Positions 51,337 to 60,265 are shown, numbered from the stretch's first letter. The stretch: 64,000 bases of DNA from DASUPK01 sp963744105 (GCA_963744105.1 CAVUSJ010000001.1:62001-126000), one strand, 5' to 3'. Program-made: numbers and translations. The notes: generated from the letters alone by a model not told the origin.

Positions 51337-52422
51337 GTGGAAGCAGGCACGCTCAAGAGGACCCCGCTCTACGGGGCGCACGTCGCTGCAGGCGCCAAGC
51401 TGGTGCCGTTCGCGGGCTGGTCGATGCCCGTCGAGTACGACGGGATCAAGGCGGAGCACCTGCGCGTTCGCAGCGCGTGCGGCGTCTTCGACGTCTCCCA
51501 CATGGGCGAGATCGAGACCGAGGGGCCGCAGGCGGCGGAGCTCCTCCAGCGGCTGCTCTCCAACGACGTGTCGAAGATCGCGGTCGGCGGCGCGCAGTAC
51601 TCGTGCCTCTGCCGAGAGGACGGAGGAGTCCTCGATGACCTCTTCAGCTACCGGCTGGGCGAGGAGCGCTACCTCACCGTCACCAACGCCGCGAACCATG
51701 AGCGCGACCTCGAGTGGTTCGAGGCGCACGCGGTCGAGTTCGAGGACGCCGAGGTCCGGGACCGGATCGACGCGTACGCGATGCTGGCGGTGCAGGGGCC
51801 GGAGGCCCGCCAGATCGTCCAGCGGGTCACCGACGGTGAGCTGCCGCCTCGCTTCAGAACGGCGGAGCTTCCGGTTGCCGGCGCCCCGACCCTCGTCTGC
51901 GGGACCGGCTACACGGGCGAGGACGGGGTTGAGCTGCTGATGGCCCCCGAGGACGCGACCACCGTCTGGGACGCCCTCGTCGGCGGCGGGGCGGGTCCCA
52001 CCGGGTTGGGCGCCCGCGACACCCTCCGGCTCGAGGTCAACTACTGCCTCTACGGCAACGACCTCACCGAAGAGCGCACGCCGATCGAGGCCGGCCTGGG
52101 CTGGTGCGTGAAGGAGGAGACGGGCTTCATCGGCTCCGCGGCCTGCAGGCGGGAGAGGGAGGAGGGGCCGAAGGAGGTCCTCGAGCCCTTCGTCATCACC
52201 GGCGCCGGGATCCCGCGGCAGGGAAACCCGATCGTCTCGGGCGACGACGAGGTGGGCGTGGTCACCAGCGGGACGCTCTCGCCCTGCCTCGAGGTCGGCA
52301 TCGGCATGGGCTACCTGCGCAGCGACCTGGCCGAGCCGGGGACGGCGGTCGAGATCGACGTCCGCGGCAAGCGGCGGGCGGCCGAGATCCGCGAGCGGCC
52401 GCTCTACTCCAAGGACAAGTAG
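51337..52422 (+). CDS. gcvT: Glycine cleavage system T protein (aminomethyltransferase)
   Basis: The GTG at 51337 gives 361 residues starting with the usual LKRTPLYGAHVAAGAKLVPFAGWSMPVEY. Further motifs are GVFDVSHMGEI, DRIDAYAMLAVQGPEA, GTGYTGEDGVEL and LGARDTLRLEVNYCLYGNDL. It transfers the aminomethyl group carried on GcvH to tetrahydrofolate, releasing ammonia. gcvH follows after 9 bp. I looked for a glycine riboswitch upstream but there is no room. Confidence 0.96.
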   Translation: MEAGTLKRTPLYGAHVAAGAKLVPFAGWSMPVEYDGIKAEHLRVRSACGVFDVSHMGEIETEGPQAAELLQRLLSNDVSKIAVGGAQYSCLCREDGGVLDDLFSYRLGEERYLTVTNAANHERDLEWFEAHAVEFEDAEVRDRIDAYAMLAVQGPEARQIVQRVTDGELPPRFRTAELPVAGAPTLVCGTGYTGEDGVELLMAPEDATTVWDALVGGGAGPTGLGARDTLRLEVNYCLYGNDLTEERTPIEAGLGWCVKEETGFIGSAACRREREEGPKEVLEPFVITGAGIPRQGNPIVSGDDEVGVVTSGTLSPCLEVGIGMGYLRSDLAEPGTAVEIDVRGKRRAAEIRERPLYSKDK

Positions 52423-52431
52423 GTTTCCGGC

Positions 52432-52827
52432 GTGGCCGACGAGACGTACCCCGACGACCTCCGCTACCACCCCGAGCACGACTGGGCGCGCATCGACGGC
52501 GAGGTCGCGACCTTCGGGGTCACCTGGTACGCGCAGGACGCGCTCGGCGAGGTGGTCTTCTACGAGCCGCCCGAGGTGGGCAAGGAGCTGAAGAAGGACG
52601 AGGCCTACGCGGAGGTCGAGTCGGTGAAGGCCGTCTCCGACGTCTACGCGCCGCTCTCCGGCGAGGTGACCGAGGTGAACTCGGCGCTGGCGGAGAACCC
52701 CGAGAAGATCAACCAGGACCCCTACGGCGAGGGCTGGATGGTCAAGGTGAAGCTCTCCGACGCCTCCGAGGCGGACGGCCTGATGGACGTCGTCGCCTAC
52801 AAGAAGCTGCTCGAAGACGAGTCCTAG
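52432..52827 (+). CDS. gcvH: Glycine cleavage system H protein
   Basis: GTG start, 131 residues. The lipoylation motif is EVESVKAVSD, with Lys 66 as the modified residue. DLRYHPEHDWARIDGEVATFGVT and the C-terminal NQDPYGEGWMVKVKL are conserved. It shuttles the aminomethyl and reducing equivalents between the P, T and L proteins. Confidence 0.97.
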   Translation: MADETYPDDLRYHPEHDWARIDGEVATFGVTWYAQDALGEVVFYEPPEVGKELKKDEAYAEVESVKAVSDVYAPLSGEVTEVNSALAENPEKINQDPYGEGWMVKVKLSDASEADGLMDVVAYKKLLEDES

Positions 52828-52849
52828 CTACGGCGCTGCCGGGGTCGTC

Positions 52850-53599
52850 ATGAGCGGCCAGGCCATCGGACTCGCGATCTCCGTCTTCCTCGCCTGCGCG
52901 GTGGAGGCGATAGAGGCTCTCACGATCGTCCTCGCTGTCGGCACGACGCGCAGCTGGCGCGCCGCGCTGAGCGGCTGCGCGACGGCCGTCATCGCGCTGG
53001 CGGCGACGACTGCGATCCTCGGTCCGCGGCTGACCTCCCTGCCCCTGGACACGCTGAGGCTGGTGGTAGGTGGGCTGCTGCTCGTCTTCGGGCTGCAGTG
53101 GCTTCGCAAGGCCATCCTGAGAGCGGCGGGAATCAAGGCCCAGCACGACGAAGACGAGATCTACCGCGAGGAGACGTCGGCGGCGAGCCGAGCCGGCGCG
53201 CCGACGGCGGCGCTGGACCCGTACTCGTTCACGATCGCCTTCAAGGGTGTCCTGTTGGAGGGCCTCGAGGTCGTCTTCATCGCCCTCACGTTCGGAGCAA
53301 ACCAGCATCGCGTCGGCCTCGCCGCGGCGGCGGCTGCGGCAGCAGTGGTCCTGGTCGCGACACTGGGCTTTGCGGTCCGTCACCCGCTCGCCCGGGCGCC
53401 GGAGAACGCAATGAAGTTCAGCGTAGGGGTGATGCTGACCTCGTTCGGGATCTTCTGGGGCGGCGAGGGGGCGGGAGCAAGCTGGCCCGGCGGGGACGCC
53501 GCCCTGCTCGCCATCGTCCCGGCCGTGCTGGTCTTCTCCCTCCTGCTCGTGCGGCTCTCCCATTCAGAGACCGCGACTGCCTGGACGGCCACACCATGA
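52850..53599 (+). CDS. Polytopic membrane protein with paired acidic motifs (COG4280-like)
   Basis: This 249-residue protein has about seven helices in two halves. Each half has a Glu-containing intramembrane motif: ACAVEAIEALTIVLAVG near the N-terminus and KGVLLEGLEVVFIALTFG in the middle, resembling an inverted-repeat cation transporter. A hydrophilic loop with HDEDEIYREE lies between them. I recall this as an uncharacterised predicted membrane family; metal transport is a guess from the acidic motifs. The stop overlaps the next ATG. Confidence 0.75.
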   Translation: MSGQAIGLAISVFLACAVEAIEALTIVLAVGTTRSWRAALSGCATAVIALAATTAILGPRLTSLPLDTLRLVVGGLLLVFGLQWLRKAILRAAGIKAQHDEDEIYREETSAASRAGAPTAALDPYSFTIAFKGVLLEGLEVVFIALTFGANQHRVGLAAAAAAAAVVLVATLGFAVRHPLARAPENAMKFSVGVMLTSFGIFWGGEGAGASWPGGDAALLAIVPAVLVFSLLLVRLSHSETATAWTATP

Positions 53600-53802
53600 G
53601 CCGGGTTCGCGATGCGGCGGCCGGAGCCTGGGAATTCATCGCCGGCGATGACTGGGTGACCGCCGCCGGTGTCGTGGCGGCGCTGGGGCTCACGGCCTTG
53701 GTGGATGAGGCCGCATCCGCATGGCTCGTGGTGCCCGTGGCGGTCGCGATCCTGCTCGCTCTCTCGATCTGGAGGGAGACGCGAAAAGGGCGCGACGCCT
53801 GA
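53596..53802 (+). CDS. Small two-helix membrane protein
   Basis: ATG overlapping the previous TGA; 68 residues with two hydrophobic segments (about 21-37 and 41-59) and charged ends. The overlap and compositional fit support a real, co-translated gene that may be a small partner of the preceding transporter-like protein. No family recognised. Confidence 0.62.
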   Translation: MSRVRDAAAGAWEFIAGDDWVTAAGVVAALGLTALVDEAASAWLVVPVAVAILLALSIWRETRKGRDA

Positions 53803-53822
53803 GCGCTTGGCTATCCTGCGCG

Positions 53823-53876
53823 TCCGAGCGATGAGGCTCGCTCCTAACCGCGGTTCGCGCCGCTGATGGCCTCTAC
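53823..53876 (+). promoter_or_regulatory. Fluoride (crcB-motif) riboswitch
   Basis: The crcB-motif layout is present. A first hairpin AGCG-ATGAGGCT-CGCT (53828-53843) is followed by CTAACCGC, a short GC hairpin and GCTGATGGCCTCTACC. The loop GAGGC (53833-53837) can pair with GCCTC (53869-53873), the pseudoknot expected for this class. It lies 34 bp upstream of crcB, encoding a fluoride channel, the classic target. The aptamer presumably turns on crcB and DUF190 when fluoride is present. Confidence 0.85.
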
Positions 53877-53909
53877 CCCGATGTCTACGACACCAGGAGG
53901 TCAGCAGCC

Positions 53910-54281
53910 GTGACATACGCCTTGGTCGCCGTCTTCGGCGCGGCCGGAGCGATCAGCCGGTACGCCCTCGACGGCTGGATCAGCGACATGACGCACGGGC
54001 AGTTCCCGTGGGGGACCTTCGTGATCAATCTCCTCGGCGCCTTCGCCCTCGGGATCGTCGTGGCCCTCACCACCGAGCGGCTCCTGCTCAGTCCCAACTG
54101 GCGCGTGGCGCTGGGGATCGGCTTCCTCGGCTCGTTCACGACGTTCTCGACCTATGCGTACGAGAGCGTCAAGCTCGCCGAGGATGGCGCCGTCGGACTG
54201 GCTCTGGTGAACTCCGTCGGGATGGTCGCACTCGGCCTGCTCGCCGCGGTACTCGGCCTGGCACTCGGGAGGACGCTGTGA
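53910..54281 (+). CDS. crcB: Fluoride channel CrcB/Fluc
   Basis: GTG start with AGGAGG upstream; 123 residues, four helices. Conserved features are FGAAGAISRYALD, GTFVINLLGAFALG with the pore Asn, and GFLGSFTTFSTYAYE with the phenylalanine/threonine track. It exports fluoride as a dual-topology dimer. Translation is coupled to the DUF190 gene through a GTGA overlap, and a fluoride riboswitch precedes it. Confidence 0.96.
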   Translation: MTYALVAVFGAAGAISRYALDGWISDMTHGQFPWGTFVINLLGAFALGIVVALTTERLLLSPNWRVALGIGFLGSFTTFSTYAYESVKLAEDGAVGLALVNSVGMVALGLLAAVLGLALGRTL

Positions 54282-54622
54282 AGCTCGAGGGCGAGGGCAA
54301 GCTGCTCCGCATCTTCATCGGCGAGTCCGACAAGCATGGCCGCAAGCCTCTCTACCAGGCGATCGTGGAGATGCTCCGCGAGGAGGGCATGGCCGGCGCA
54401 ACCGTGCTTCGGGGCGTGGAGGGCTTCGGGGCGCACTCTCACCTGCACACGGCGCGCATCCTGCGGCTCTCCGAGGACCTGCCGATCGTGATCGAGGTCG
54501 CCGACACCGCGGAGAAGATCGAGGCGATCATGCCCAAGCTCGACGAGATGGTCACCGACGGGATGGTCACGCTCGAGCGCGTCGAGGTGGTCACCTACCG
54601 GGCGCAGGAGAAGGGCGACTAG
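54278..54622 (+). CDS. DUF190 family protein
   Basis: GTG overlapping the crcB stop; 114 residues. The DUF190 core is visible in LRIFIGESDKHGRKPLYQAIVEMLREEGMAGATVLRG (split here only for description), followed by GFGAHSHLHTARILRLSEDLPIVIE. The fold is PII-like (ferredoxin-like). DUF190 genes often accompany crcB; a regulatory or accessory role in fluoride resistance is inferred. Confidence 0.92.
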   Translation: MKLEGEGKLLRIFIGESDKHGRKPLYQAIVEMLREEGMAGATVLRGVEGFGAHSHLHTARILRLSEDLPIVIEVADTAEKIEAIMPKLDEMVTDGMVTLERVEVVTYRAQEKGD

Positions 54623-54673
54623 GGCGATCCGCCGACCCGGCCCATCGGTGGGCCTCACTACGATGGGTCGTCC

Positions 54674-56059
54674 GTGAGCCGGTACACGTCCGCCACCGAT
54701 CAGGATCGTCAGGAGATGCTCGACGCGATCGGCGTCTCCTCGATCGACGAGCTCTTCGACGTGATCCCCGAGGCCGTGCGCCTGGGCCGCCCGCTCGAGC
54801 TTCCAGACGGAGAGCCCGAGACCGAGGTCTACGACCGCCTCGCCGGTCTCGCCGCGCGCAATGCCCACGCCGAGGCGGAGACGAGCTTCCTGGGCGCGGG
54901 GATGTACGACCACTACGTGCCGGCGATCGTCGACGCGATCATCGGCCGCTCCGAGTTCCTCACCCCCTACACGCCGTACCAGCCCGAGATCTCCCAGGGC
55001 GGGCTGCAGGTGATGTTCGAGTTCCAGACCGCGATGTCGGAGCTCACCGGCCTGCCGGTCTCGAACGCCGCCCTGTACGAGGGACCGTCGGCCGTGGCCT
55101 CCGCGGCGTATCTGGCGATCGGCGCAACGGGCCGGAAGAAGCTGGTCGCCTCCCGCGGGGTCCACCCGCACAGCCGCGAGTCGCTGGTCACCTACGGCGC
55201 CGGATTCGGAACCGAGCTGGTCGAGGTGGCCCTGGCCGGTGGTGTGACCGACGCATCCGCCCTGGCCGAGGCGATCGACGACGAAACCGCCGCCGTCTTC
55301 CTGCAGCAGCCGAACTTCCTGGGTTCCGTCGAGGACATCGAGGCGCTCGGCGCCAAGGCCAAGGAGCACGGCGCCCTGGTCGTCGTCGCGTGTGATCCGA
55401 TGGCGCTCTCGATCCTGCGGCCCCCCGGCGAGTGCGGCGCCGACATCGCTGTGGGGGAGGGCCAGCCGCTCGGCAACCGCCTCGACTACGGCGGGCCTTC
55501 CTTCGGGTTCTTCTGCGCGACGGATGAGCACATCCGCCGCATGCCCGGCCGCATCGCGGGCGAGACCACCGACGTCGACGGGCGCCGCGGCTTCGTGCTC
55601 ACCCTGCAGACGCGCGAGCAGCACATCCGCCGCGAGAAGGCGACGCACAACATCTGCACCGCCCAGGCGCTCAACGCACTGGCGGGGATGATCCACCTGT
55701 CCTGGCTCGGCAAGCGCGGCTTCGTCGAGCTCGGGGAGCTGCTCGTTCGCCGGACGGCCTATGCCCGCGAGCGCCTGGCGCAGGTCGACGGCGTCGAGCT
55801 CCTGCACGGGGCCCCCGTCGTCCGCGAGTTCGCGGTCGGTCTGGACGTGCCGGTTGACCTGGTTCTCGACCGCTGTGCCGCCGAGGGCATCGGCGCCGGC
55901 TATCCGCTTGGGCGCGACTACCCGGAGCATGAGAACGGGCTCCTCGTGGCGATCACGGAGCGCCGCAGCAAGGCTGACATCGACCGGCTCGCCGAGGTAC
56001 TCGGCCGAGCCGTGGCCGACCTGAGGGGATCGAAGGTCGCGGAGGGGGTGGCGTCGTGA
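54674..56059 (+). CDS. gcvPA: Glycine dehydrogenase (decarboxylating) subunit 1
   Basis: GTG start, 461 residues. Family features are SFLGAGMYDHYVPAIVDAI, TPYTPYQPEISQGGLQVMFE, NAALYEGPSAVASAA and GGPSFGFFCATDEHIRRMPGR. It forms the two-subunit P protein with GcvPB, decarboxylating glycine and loading the aminomethyl onto GcvH. The stop overlaps the GTG of gcvPB. It is separated from gcvT-gcvH by the membrane-protein pair and the fluoride cassette. Confidence 0.95.
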   Translation: MSRYTSATDQDRQEMLDAIGVSSIDELFDVIPEAVRLGRPLELPDGEPETEVYDRLAGLAARNAHAEAETSFLGAGMYDHYVPAIVDAIIGRSEFLTPYTPYQPEISQGGLQVMFEFQTAMSELTGLPVSNAALYEGPSAVASAAYLAIGATGRKKLVASRGVHPHSRESLVTYGAGFGTELVEVALAGGVTDASALAEAIDDETAAVFLQQPNFLGSVEDIEALGAKAKEHGALVVVACDPMALSILRPPGECGADIAVGEGQPLGNRLDYGGPSFGFFCATDEHIRRMPGRIAGETTDVDGRRGFVLTLQTREQHIRREKATHNICTAQALNALAGMIHLSWLGKRGFVELGELLVRRTAYARERLAQVDGVELLHGAPVVREFAVGLDVPVDLVLDRCAAEGIGAGYPLGRDYPEHENGLLVAITERRSKADIDRLAEVLGRAVADLRGSKVAEGVAS

Positions 56060-57585
56060 GCAACCCGCTCGGGCCCGAGATCAGCGAGACGCCGATGCAG
56101 CGAGACCGCGCCACGACGATCTACGAGCGGTCGGTCGAGGGCCGCCGCGCGGCCACGCTGCCCGAGACCGGGGTGGAGGAGCGCCCGATCGACGAGCTGG
56201 TTCCCAAGAACCTCCTCCGGGAGAAGGCGGCGGAGCTCCCCGAGATCTCCGAGCCGGAGATCGTCCGTCACTACAACCGGATCTCGCGGCGGAACTTCGA
56301 CCTCGACACGGGCTTCTATCCGCTGGGCTCGTGCACGATGAAGCACAACCCGCGCCTCAACGAACGGGTGGCTGCCCTCGCTGGGCACGCCCGGCTGCAC
56401 CCCGCGCAGGAGCCGAGGCGCGCCCAGGGGGCGCTCGAGTTGATGTGGCTGCTCCAGCAGTCCCTCTCGGAGATCTGCGGCCTTCCGCACGTGAGCCTCC
56501 AGCCGTCGGCGGGCTCCCACGGCGAGCTTGCGGGGCTTCTGCTGACACGCGCCTACCACGCGGATCGCGGCGAGAGCCGGACCAAGGTGCTGACGCCGGA
56601 CACGGCGCACGGCACCAATCCGGCGACCGTGACGATGGCCGGCTACGAGGTGGTCAAGCTCGCCTCCAACGAGAAGGGCGGCATCGACCTCGACGACCTG
56701 CGGGCGAAGGCCGGGGACGACACCGCCTGCCTGATGCTCACCAATCCGAACACGCTTGGCCTGTTCGACGAGAACATCGAGGAGATCGCCTCGATCGTCC
56801 ACGAGGCCGGCGGCACGCTCTACTACGACGGCGCGAACCTGAACGCGATCATGGGCCGCTCGCGGCCGGGCGACATGGGCTTCGACATCGTCCACGTCAA
56901 CCTCCACAAGTCGTTCTCGCAGCCGCACGGCGGTGGCGGCCCGGGCGCAGGCCCGATCGCCTGCTCGGACCGGATCGAGCCGTTCCTCCCTCGGCCGCAG
57001 GTCGTTCGCCGCGAGCCGCAGAACGGGGGAGCGCCTTCATTCGATCTCGACTTCGACCGCCCGAAGTCAATCGGCAGGCTCCGCGGCTTCCAGGGCAACT
57101 TCGGCGTCTTCGTGCGCTCGTACGCGTACATCCTCAGCCTTGGCGGAGACGGCCTTCAGGAGGCGTCCGAGACGGCCGTGCTCAACGCCAACTACCTGCT
57201 CGCCAAGCTGAGCAAGGGGAAGGCCGGCAGGTACGCGCCGGTGGCCTTCGAGAACCGGCCGATGCACGAGTTCGTGCTCTCCGGAGCACCCGCGAAGAAG
57301 GAGCTCGGCATCAAGACGCTCGACATCGCGAAGCGCCTGCTCGACCACGGCATGCACCCGCCGACGGTCTACTTCCCGCTGCTGGTCGACGAGGCCCTGA
57401 TGGTCGAGCCCACGGAGACCGAGACGCGCGAGACCCTCGACGCCTTCGCCGAGGCGATCGAGTCCATTCTCGACGAGGCCGGCGACGACCCCGGGATCGC
57501 GCAGGCAGCGCCCTACACGACCCCGGTCCGCCGCCTCGACGAGGTCGGGGCGAACCGCAACCCGGTCGTCCGCCAGCCGCTCTAG
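56056..57585 (+). CDS. gcvPB: Glycine dehydrogenase (decarboxylating) subunit 2
   Basis: GTG start overlapping gcvPA; 509 residues. It has FYPLGSCTMKHNPRLNE, SAGSHGELAGLLLTRAYH, DTAHGTNPATVTMAGYEVV and the PLP-lysine motif HVNLHKSFSQPHGGGGPG (Lys about 285). Together with GcvPA it makes the PLP-dependent decarboxylase of the glycine cleavage system. The N-terminal 70 residues are hydrophilic. Confidence 0.96.
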   Translation: MSNPLGPEISETPMQRDRATTIYERSVEGRRAATLPETGVEERPIDELVPKNLLREKAAELPEISEPEIVRHYNRISRRNFDLDTGFYPLGSCTMKHNPRLNERVAALAGHARLHPAQEPRRAQGALELMWLLQQSLSEICGLPHVSLQPSAGSHGELAGLLLTRAYHADRGESRTKVLTPDTAHGTNPATVTMAGYEVVKLASNEKGGIDLDDLRAKAGDDTACLMLTNPNTLGLFDENIEEIASIVHEAGGTLYYDGANLNAIMGRSRPGDMGFDIVHVNLHKSFSQPHGGGGPGAGPIACSDRIEPFLPRPQVVRREPQNGGAPSFDLDFDRPKSIGRLRGFQGNFGVFVRSYAYILSLGGDGLQEASETAVLNANYLLAKLSKGKAGRYAPVAFENRPMHEFVLSGAPAKKELGIKTLDIAKRLLDHGMHPPTVYFPLLVDEALMVEPTETETRETLDAFAEAIESILDEAGDDPGIAQAAPYTTPVRRLDEVGANRNPVVRQPL

Positions 57586-57602
57586 CCGGGGCAGGAACGC
57601 CG

Positions 57603-57643
57603 GGGGCGCCGACAGCCCCTAGGTGCTCGGCTGCCGGCGCCCC
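57603..57643. terminator. Hairpin between convergent genes, probable bidirectional terminator
   Basis: GGGGCGCCG (57603-57611) pairs perfectly with CGGCGCCCC (57635-57643), with further AGC/GCT pairing inside. It lies between the convergent gcvPB and secreted-protein genes. No clear T-run exists on either side, so termination is likely but not certain. Confidence 0.5.
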
Positions 57644-57653
57644 GCGAGCGTCA

Positions 57654-58166
57654 CTAGCCCTTGACGGTCTTGACCGCCGGGACCTTGAGCGCCGTGATCT
57701 CGGCGTGGTTCACGTCCGCTGCCTGGGTCGACGAGCACAGCAGCTGCGCGGTGGTCGCTGCCTTCGCCTGGCCCGAGACCTCCATGGCGACGCTGTTCTG
57801 CGCCGAAACGGTGCCGGTCCCAGTGAAGGTGTCCGACTGGTCCTGAGCAACGCCGTTGATCCGCAGGTAGCAGACGATGTTGGCGCCGACGGTGTTCTGA
57901 CGGACGTCGAAGGTCGAGCGGACGTCATAGGCGCCCTGCGACAGGCTCAGGGTGCCGAGAACGCTCAGACCAGTCCCCAGGTTCGCCGGTCCAGCGATGT
58001 TCAGCTGGCTGACGTTCGTCTTCTTGGCGATCGTCTTGTTGACCTTCTTCGCGGTCACGCCGTTCGAGCCGGCGATCACGGGCGTGACGAGAAGCACTGC
58101 GGCAAGCAGCCCCGCCAGGACGGCAGGCACGGCCCAGCGGCCGGGCCCATCTTTCAGGATTCGCAT
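57654..58166 (-). CDS. Hypothetical secreted or membrane-anchored protein
   Basis: ATG with AAGGAGG five bases upstream; 170 residues. An N-terminal basic segment and hydrophobic helix (about 11-32) form a signal or anchor. The mature part has SNGVTAKKVNKTIAKKT and then a beta-rich Thr/Ser/Val domain with two Cys (VCYLRING and LLCSSTQ) that may form a disulfide. Function unknown; I recall similar TAKKV-type exported proteins in related actinobacteria. No partner gene nearby. Confidence 0.75.
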   Translation of the reverse strand: MRILKDGPGRWAVPAVLAGLLAAVLLVTPVIAGSNGVTAKKVNKTIAKKTNVSQLNIAGPANLGTGLSVLGTLSLSQGAYDVRSTFDVRQNTVGANIVCYLRINGVAQDQSDTFTGTGTVSAQNSVAMEVSGQAKAATTAQLLCSSTQAADVNHAEITALKVPAVKTVKG

Positions 58167-58248
58167 CAGTCCTCCTTGTGGTTGCCGCGCCCAGACGCGG
58201 GCGCACGACGGGACCATTTCACGGAGCCCGGAGGGCAATGAGGACGGG

Positions 58249-59121
58249 CTACTCGGTTTCGAGTTCGCCCAGGTCAGGCAGCTTCTGCTTGGTGGAGAGG
58301 ACCGGCTCGAACAGGTCGCCCTCCTTGTCGATGCGCTTGATCGCGGCGGGGATCTCGAAACGGAGCTTCTCGGCGGACCTCTTGTTCTTCGAGCCGCGCT
58401 CCACCTCCGCCCAACGGAGCGGGATCGAGGCGGTCGGGTACTCCCGGGCCCTCAGGGAGTAGACGGCGATTGTCGTCTTCTTCTGGTGGTTCTGGCTCCA
58501 GTCGACGAAGACCTTGCCGCGCCGGTCGACCTTCGCCATCTTCGAGACGACGTCCTTCGGCGTCTGCTTCTCCAGCAGCTGCGCGACCGCCTTGGCGAAC
58601 GGACTGGTCTGCTCGTAGGTGACTTTTGTGTTGAGCGGGAAGTAGACCTGCAGTCCCTTGCCGCCGGAGACCTTCGGAAAGCCCTCGAGACCGAACGCAC
58701 CGAACAGATCGCGGACCCGGAGCGCAACCTTGCAGCACTCCTGAAGCCCGGCGGGAGCGCCCGGGTCGAGGTCGAAGGCGAGCACCGTCGGCTGCTCCAT
58801 GCGGGTCGACTTCGAGAGGGAGGGATGGAGCTCCAGCGAGGCCAGCTGAGCCATCCAGACGAGGGTGGGCTTGTTCTCGCAGAGGCAGAAGTCGATCTCA
58901 CCGGCGCGCCGGTCGACGTAGATCGGCGTCGTCTTCACCCAGTCGGGCCGGTGCTTCGGGCAGTTCTTCTCGAAGAACGAGGTCTGCGGCTTGCCGACGC
59001 CCTCGGGAAAGCGGCGCAGCGTGAGCGGGCGCCCCTTCAGGTGGGGAAGGATCAGGTCGGAGACGCGGGCGTAGTAGTCGATGACCTCCGCCTTGGTGGT
59101 GCCCGTCTCCGGGTAGAGCAC
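58249..59121 (-). CDS. ligD-pol: LigD-type polymerase/primase domain protein (NHEJ)
   Basis: This 290-residue protein matches the LigD PolDom: TTKAEVIDYYARV, GRPLTLRRFPEGV, the metal-binding FDLDPG, SGGKGLQVYFPL (Gln where many homologues have His) and VFVDWSQN with the third Asp. The GTG at 59121 is the first usual start codon. However, the frame upstream still encodes the expected N-terminal strand (IGRRKVKLTNLDK) and contains no ATG, GTG or TTG before a stop near 59230. An ATT at 59160 is a candidate. The enzyme would add ribonucleotides at double-strand breaks held by Ku. The ligase is a separate gene here. Confidence 0.9.
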   Translation of the reverse strand: MLYPETGTTKAEVIDYYARVSDLILPHLKGRPLTLRRFPEGVGKPQTSFFEKNCPKHRPDWVKTTPIYVDRRAGEIDFCLCENKPTLVWMAQLASLELHPSLSKSTRMEQPTVLAFDLDPGAPAGLQECCKVALRVRDLFGAFGLEGFPKVSGGKGLQVYFPLNTKVTYEQTSPFAKAVAQLLEKQTPKDVVSKMAKVDRRGKVFVDWSQNHQKKTTIAVYSLRAREYPTASIPLRWAEVERGSKNKRSAEKLRFEIPAAIKRIDKEGDLFEPVLSTKQKLPDLGELETE

Positions 59122-59180
59122 CTTGTCGAGGTTGGTCAGCTTGACCTTGCGCCGACCAATCGTTACTTCGGTGCCCTTGG

Positions 59181-60146
59181 CTATGCCTTGGCCCTCTTGC
59201 GGGTTGACCCGGCGGCGGGTTTTGTGGCCGCCGTTGATTTAGCGTTGCCGGAGCTCTTCGACTTCGAGCCCGAGCTCTTGGAGCGCGAGGACGACTTGGC
59301 CTTCGGCTTCGGCTTGGGCTTCGACTTAGCGGCCTTGCCGTCGGTGGCCGCCTCCTCGCCCTTGACGGCGGCGAGGCTTTCCTCGAGGGCGGCCATCAGG
59401 TCCGGTGCCTTGGTCGGCTTCGGCTCCTCGGTGGGCGCGCTGACGACCTCCTCCCCGGCCGCTTTTTGTTGGAGCAGATCGAGCAGCTCCTCGCGATACT
59501 CGTCGCGGTAGCTGCCCGGATCGAAATCGCTGGTCAGCGACTCGATCAGCTGCTTGGCCATCTGGAGCTCGCGCTGATCGGGCTTCTTGGGCTTCTCGTC
59601 CTCGAAGACCTCGCCGTCGAGGTCGTCGGGGGAGCTGACCTCGTCGTGGAACCGCATCGTGGTGAGGGTGAGAACGTCGTCCATCGGCCTGATCGCCGCC
59701 AGGTGCTCCTTGTTGCGCAGGACGAAGCGGGCGACCGCGACCTTGCGGGACTCCTTCATCGCCTGGACGAGGAGTGCGTAGGCGCGAGCGGCGCCCTTGT
59801 CGGGGCCGAGGAAGTAGGGCTGCTCGAAGTAGATCGGGTCGATGTCGTCGAGATCGACGAAGTCCTGGATCTCGATCGCCCGGGTCTTCTTGGGGTCGAG
59901 CTCGGAGAGCTCGTCGCGGCTGAGGACCACATACTGGTCCGGCGCGTACTCATAGCCCTTGACGATCTTCTCGTAGGGGACCTCCTTGCCGTCGGACTCG
60001 GCCACGCGCTTGTGCTTGACGCGCGAGCCGTCGCCCTCACGGAGCTCGCGGAAGCGCACGGTCTGCTTGGAGACCGCGCTGTAGAGCTTCACGGGCACGT
60101 TGAGCAGCCCGAAGCTGATCGATCCACTCCATATCGCCCTAGCCAC
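59181..60146 (-). CDS. ku: Non-homologous end-joining protein Ku
   Basis: The GTG at 60146 lies seven bases after GAGGTG and is preferred over the TTG at 60152. The 321-residue product begins with the typical RAIWSGSISFGLLNVPVKLY and contains the Ku core through DQRELQMAKQLIESLTSDFDP. It ends in a long Lys/Ser/Pro-rich tail of about 60 residues, as seen in many actinobacterial Ku proteins, where the tail aids DNA binding. The homodimer threads onto DNA ends and recruits LigD functions encoded next to it. Confidence 0.96.
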   Translation of the reverse strand: MARAIWSGSISFGLLNVPVKLYSAVSKQTVRFRELREGDGSRVKHKRVAESDGKEVPYEKIVKGYEYAPDQYVVLSRDELSELDPKKTRAIEIQDFVDLDDIDPIYFEQPYFLGPDKGAARAYALLVQAMKESRKVAVARFVLRNKEHLAAIRPMDDVLTLTTMRFHDEVSSPDDLDGEVFEDEKPKKPDQRELQMAKQLIESLTSDFDPGSYRDEYREELLDLLQQKAAGEEVVSAPTEEPKPTKAPDLMAALEESLAAVKGEEAATDGKAAKSKPKPKPKAKSSSRSKSSGSKSKSSGNAKSTAATKPAAGSTRKRAKA

Positions 60147-60265
60147 GCTCAATCACCTCGCATCCGAATCCTTCGACATAGCTGAGATTACCCCTGGGGT
60201 CGCACCGGCAATCGGGCGCAACCTTGCGTCTTCATGCCCATTACGACCCGGCGCGTGAGCAAGAC

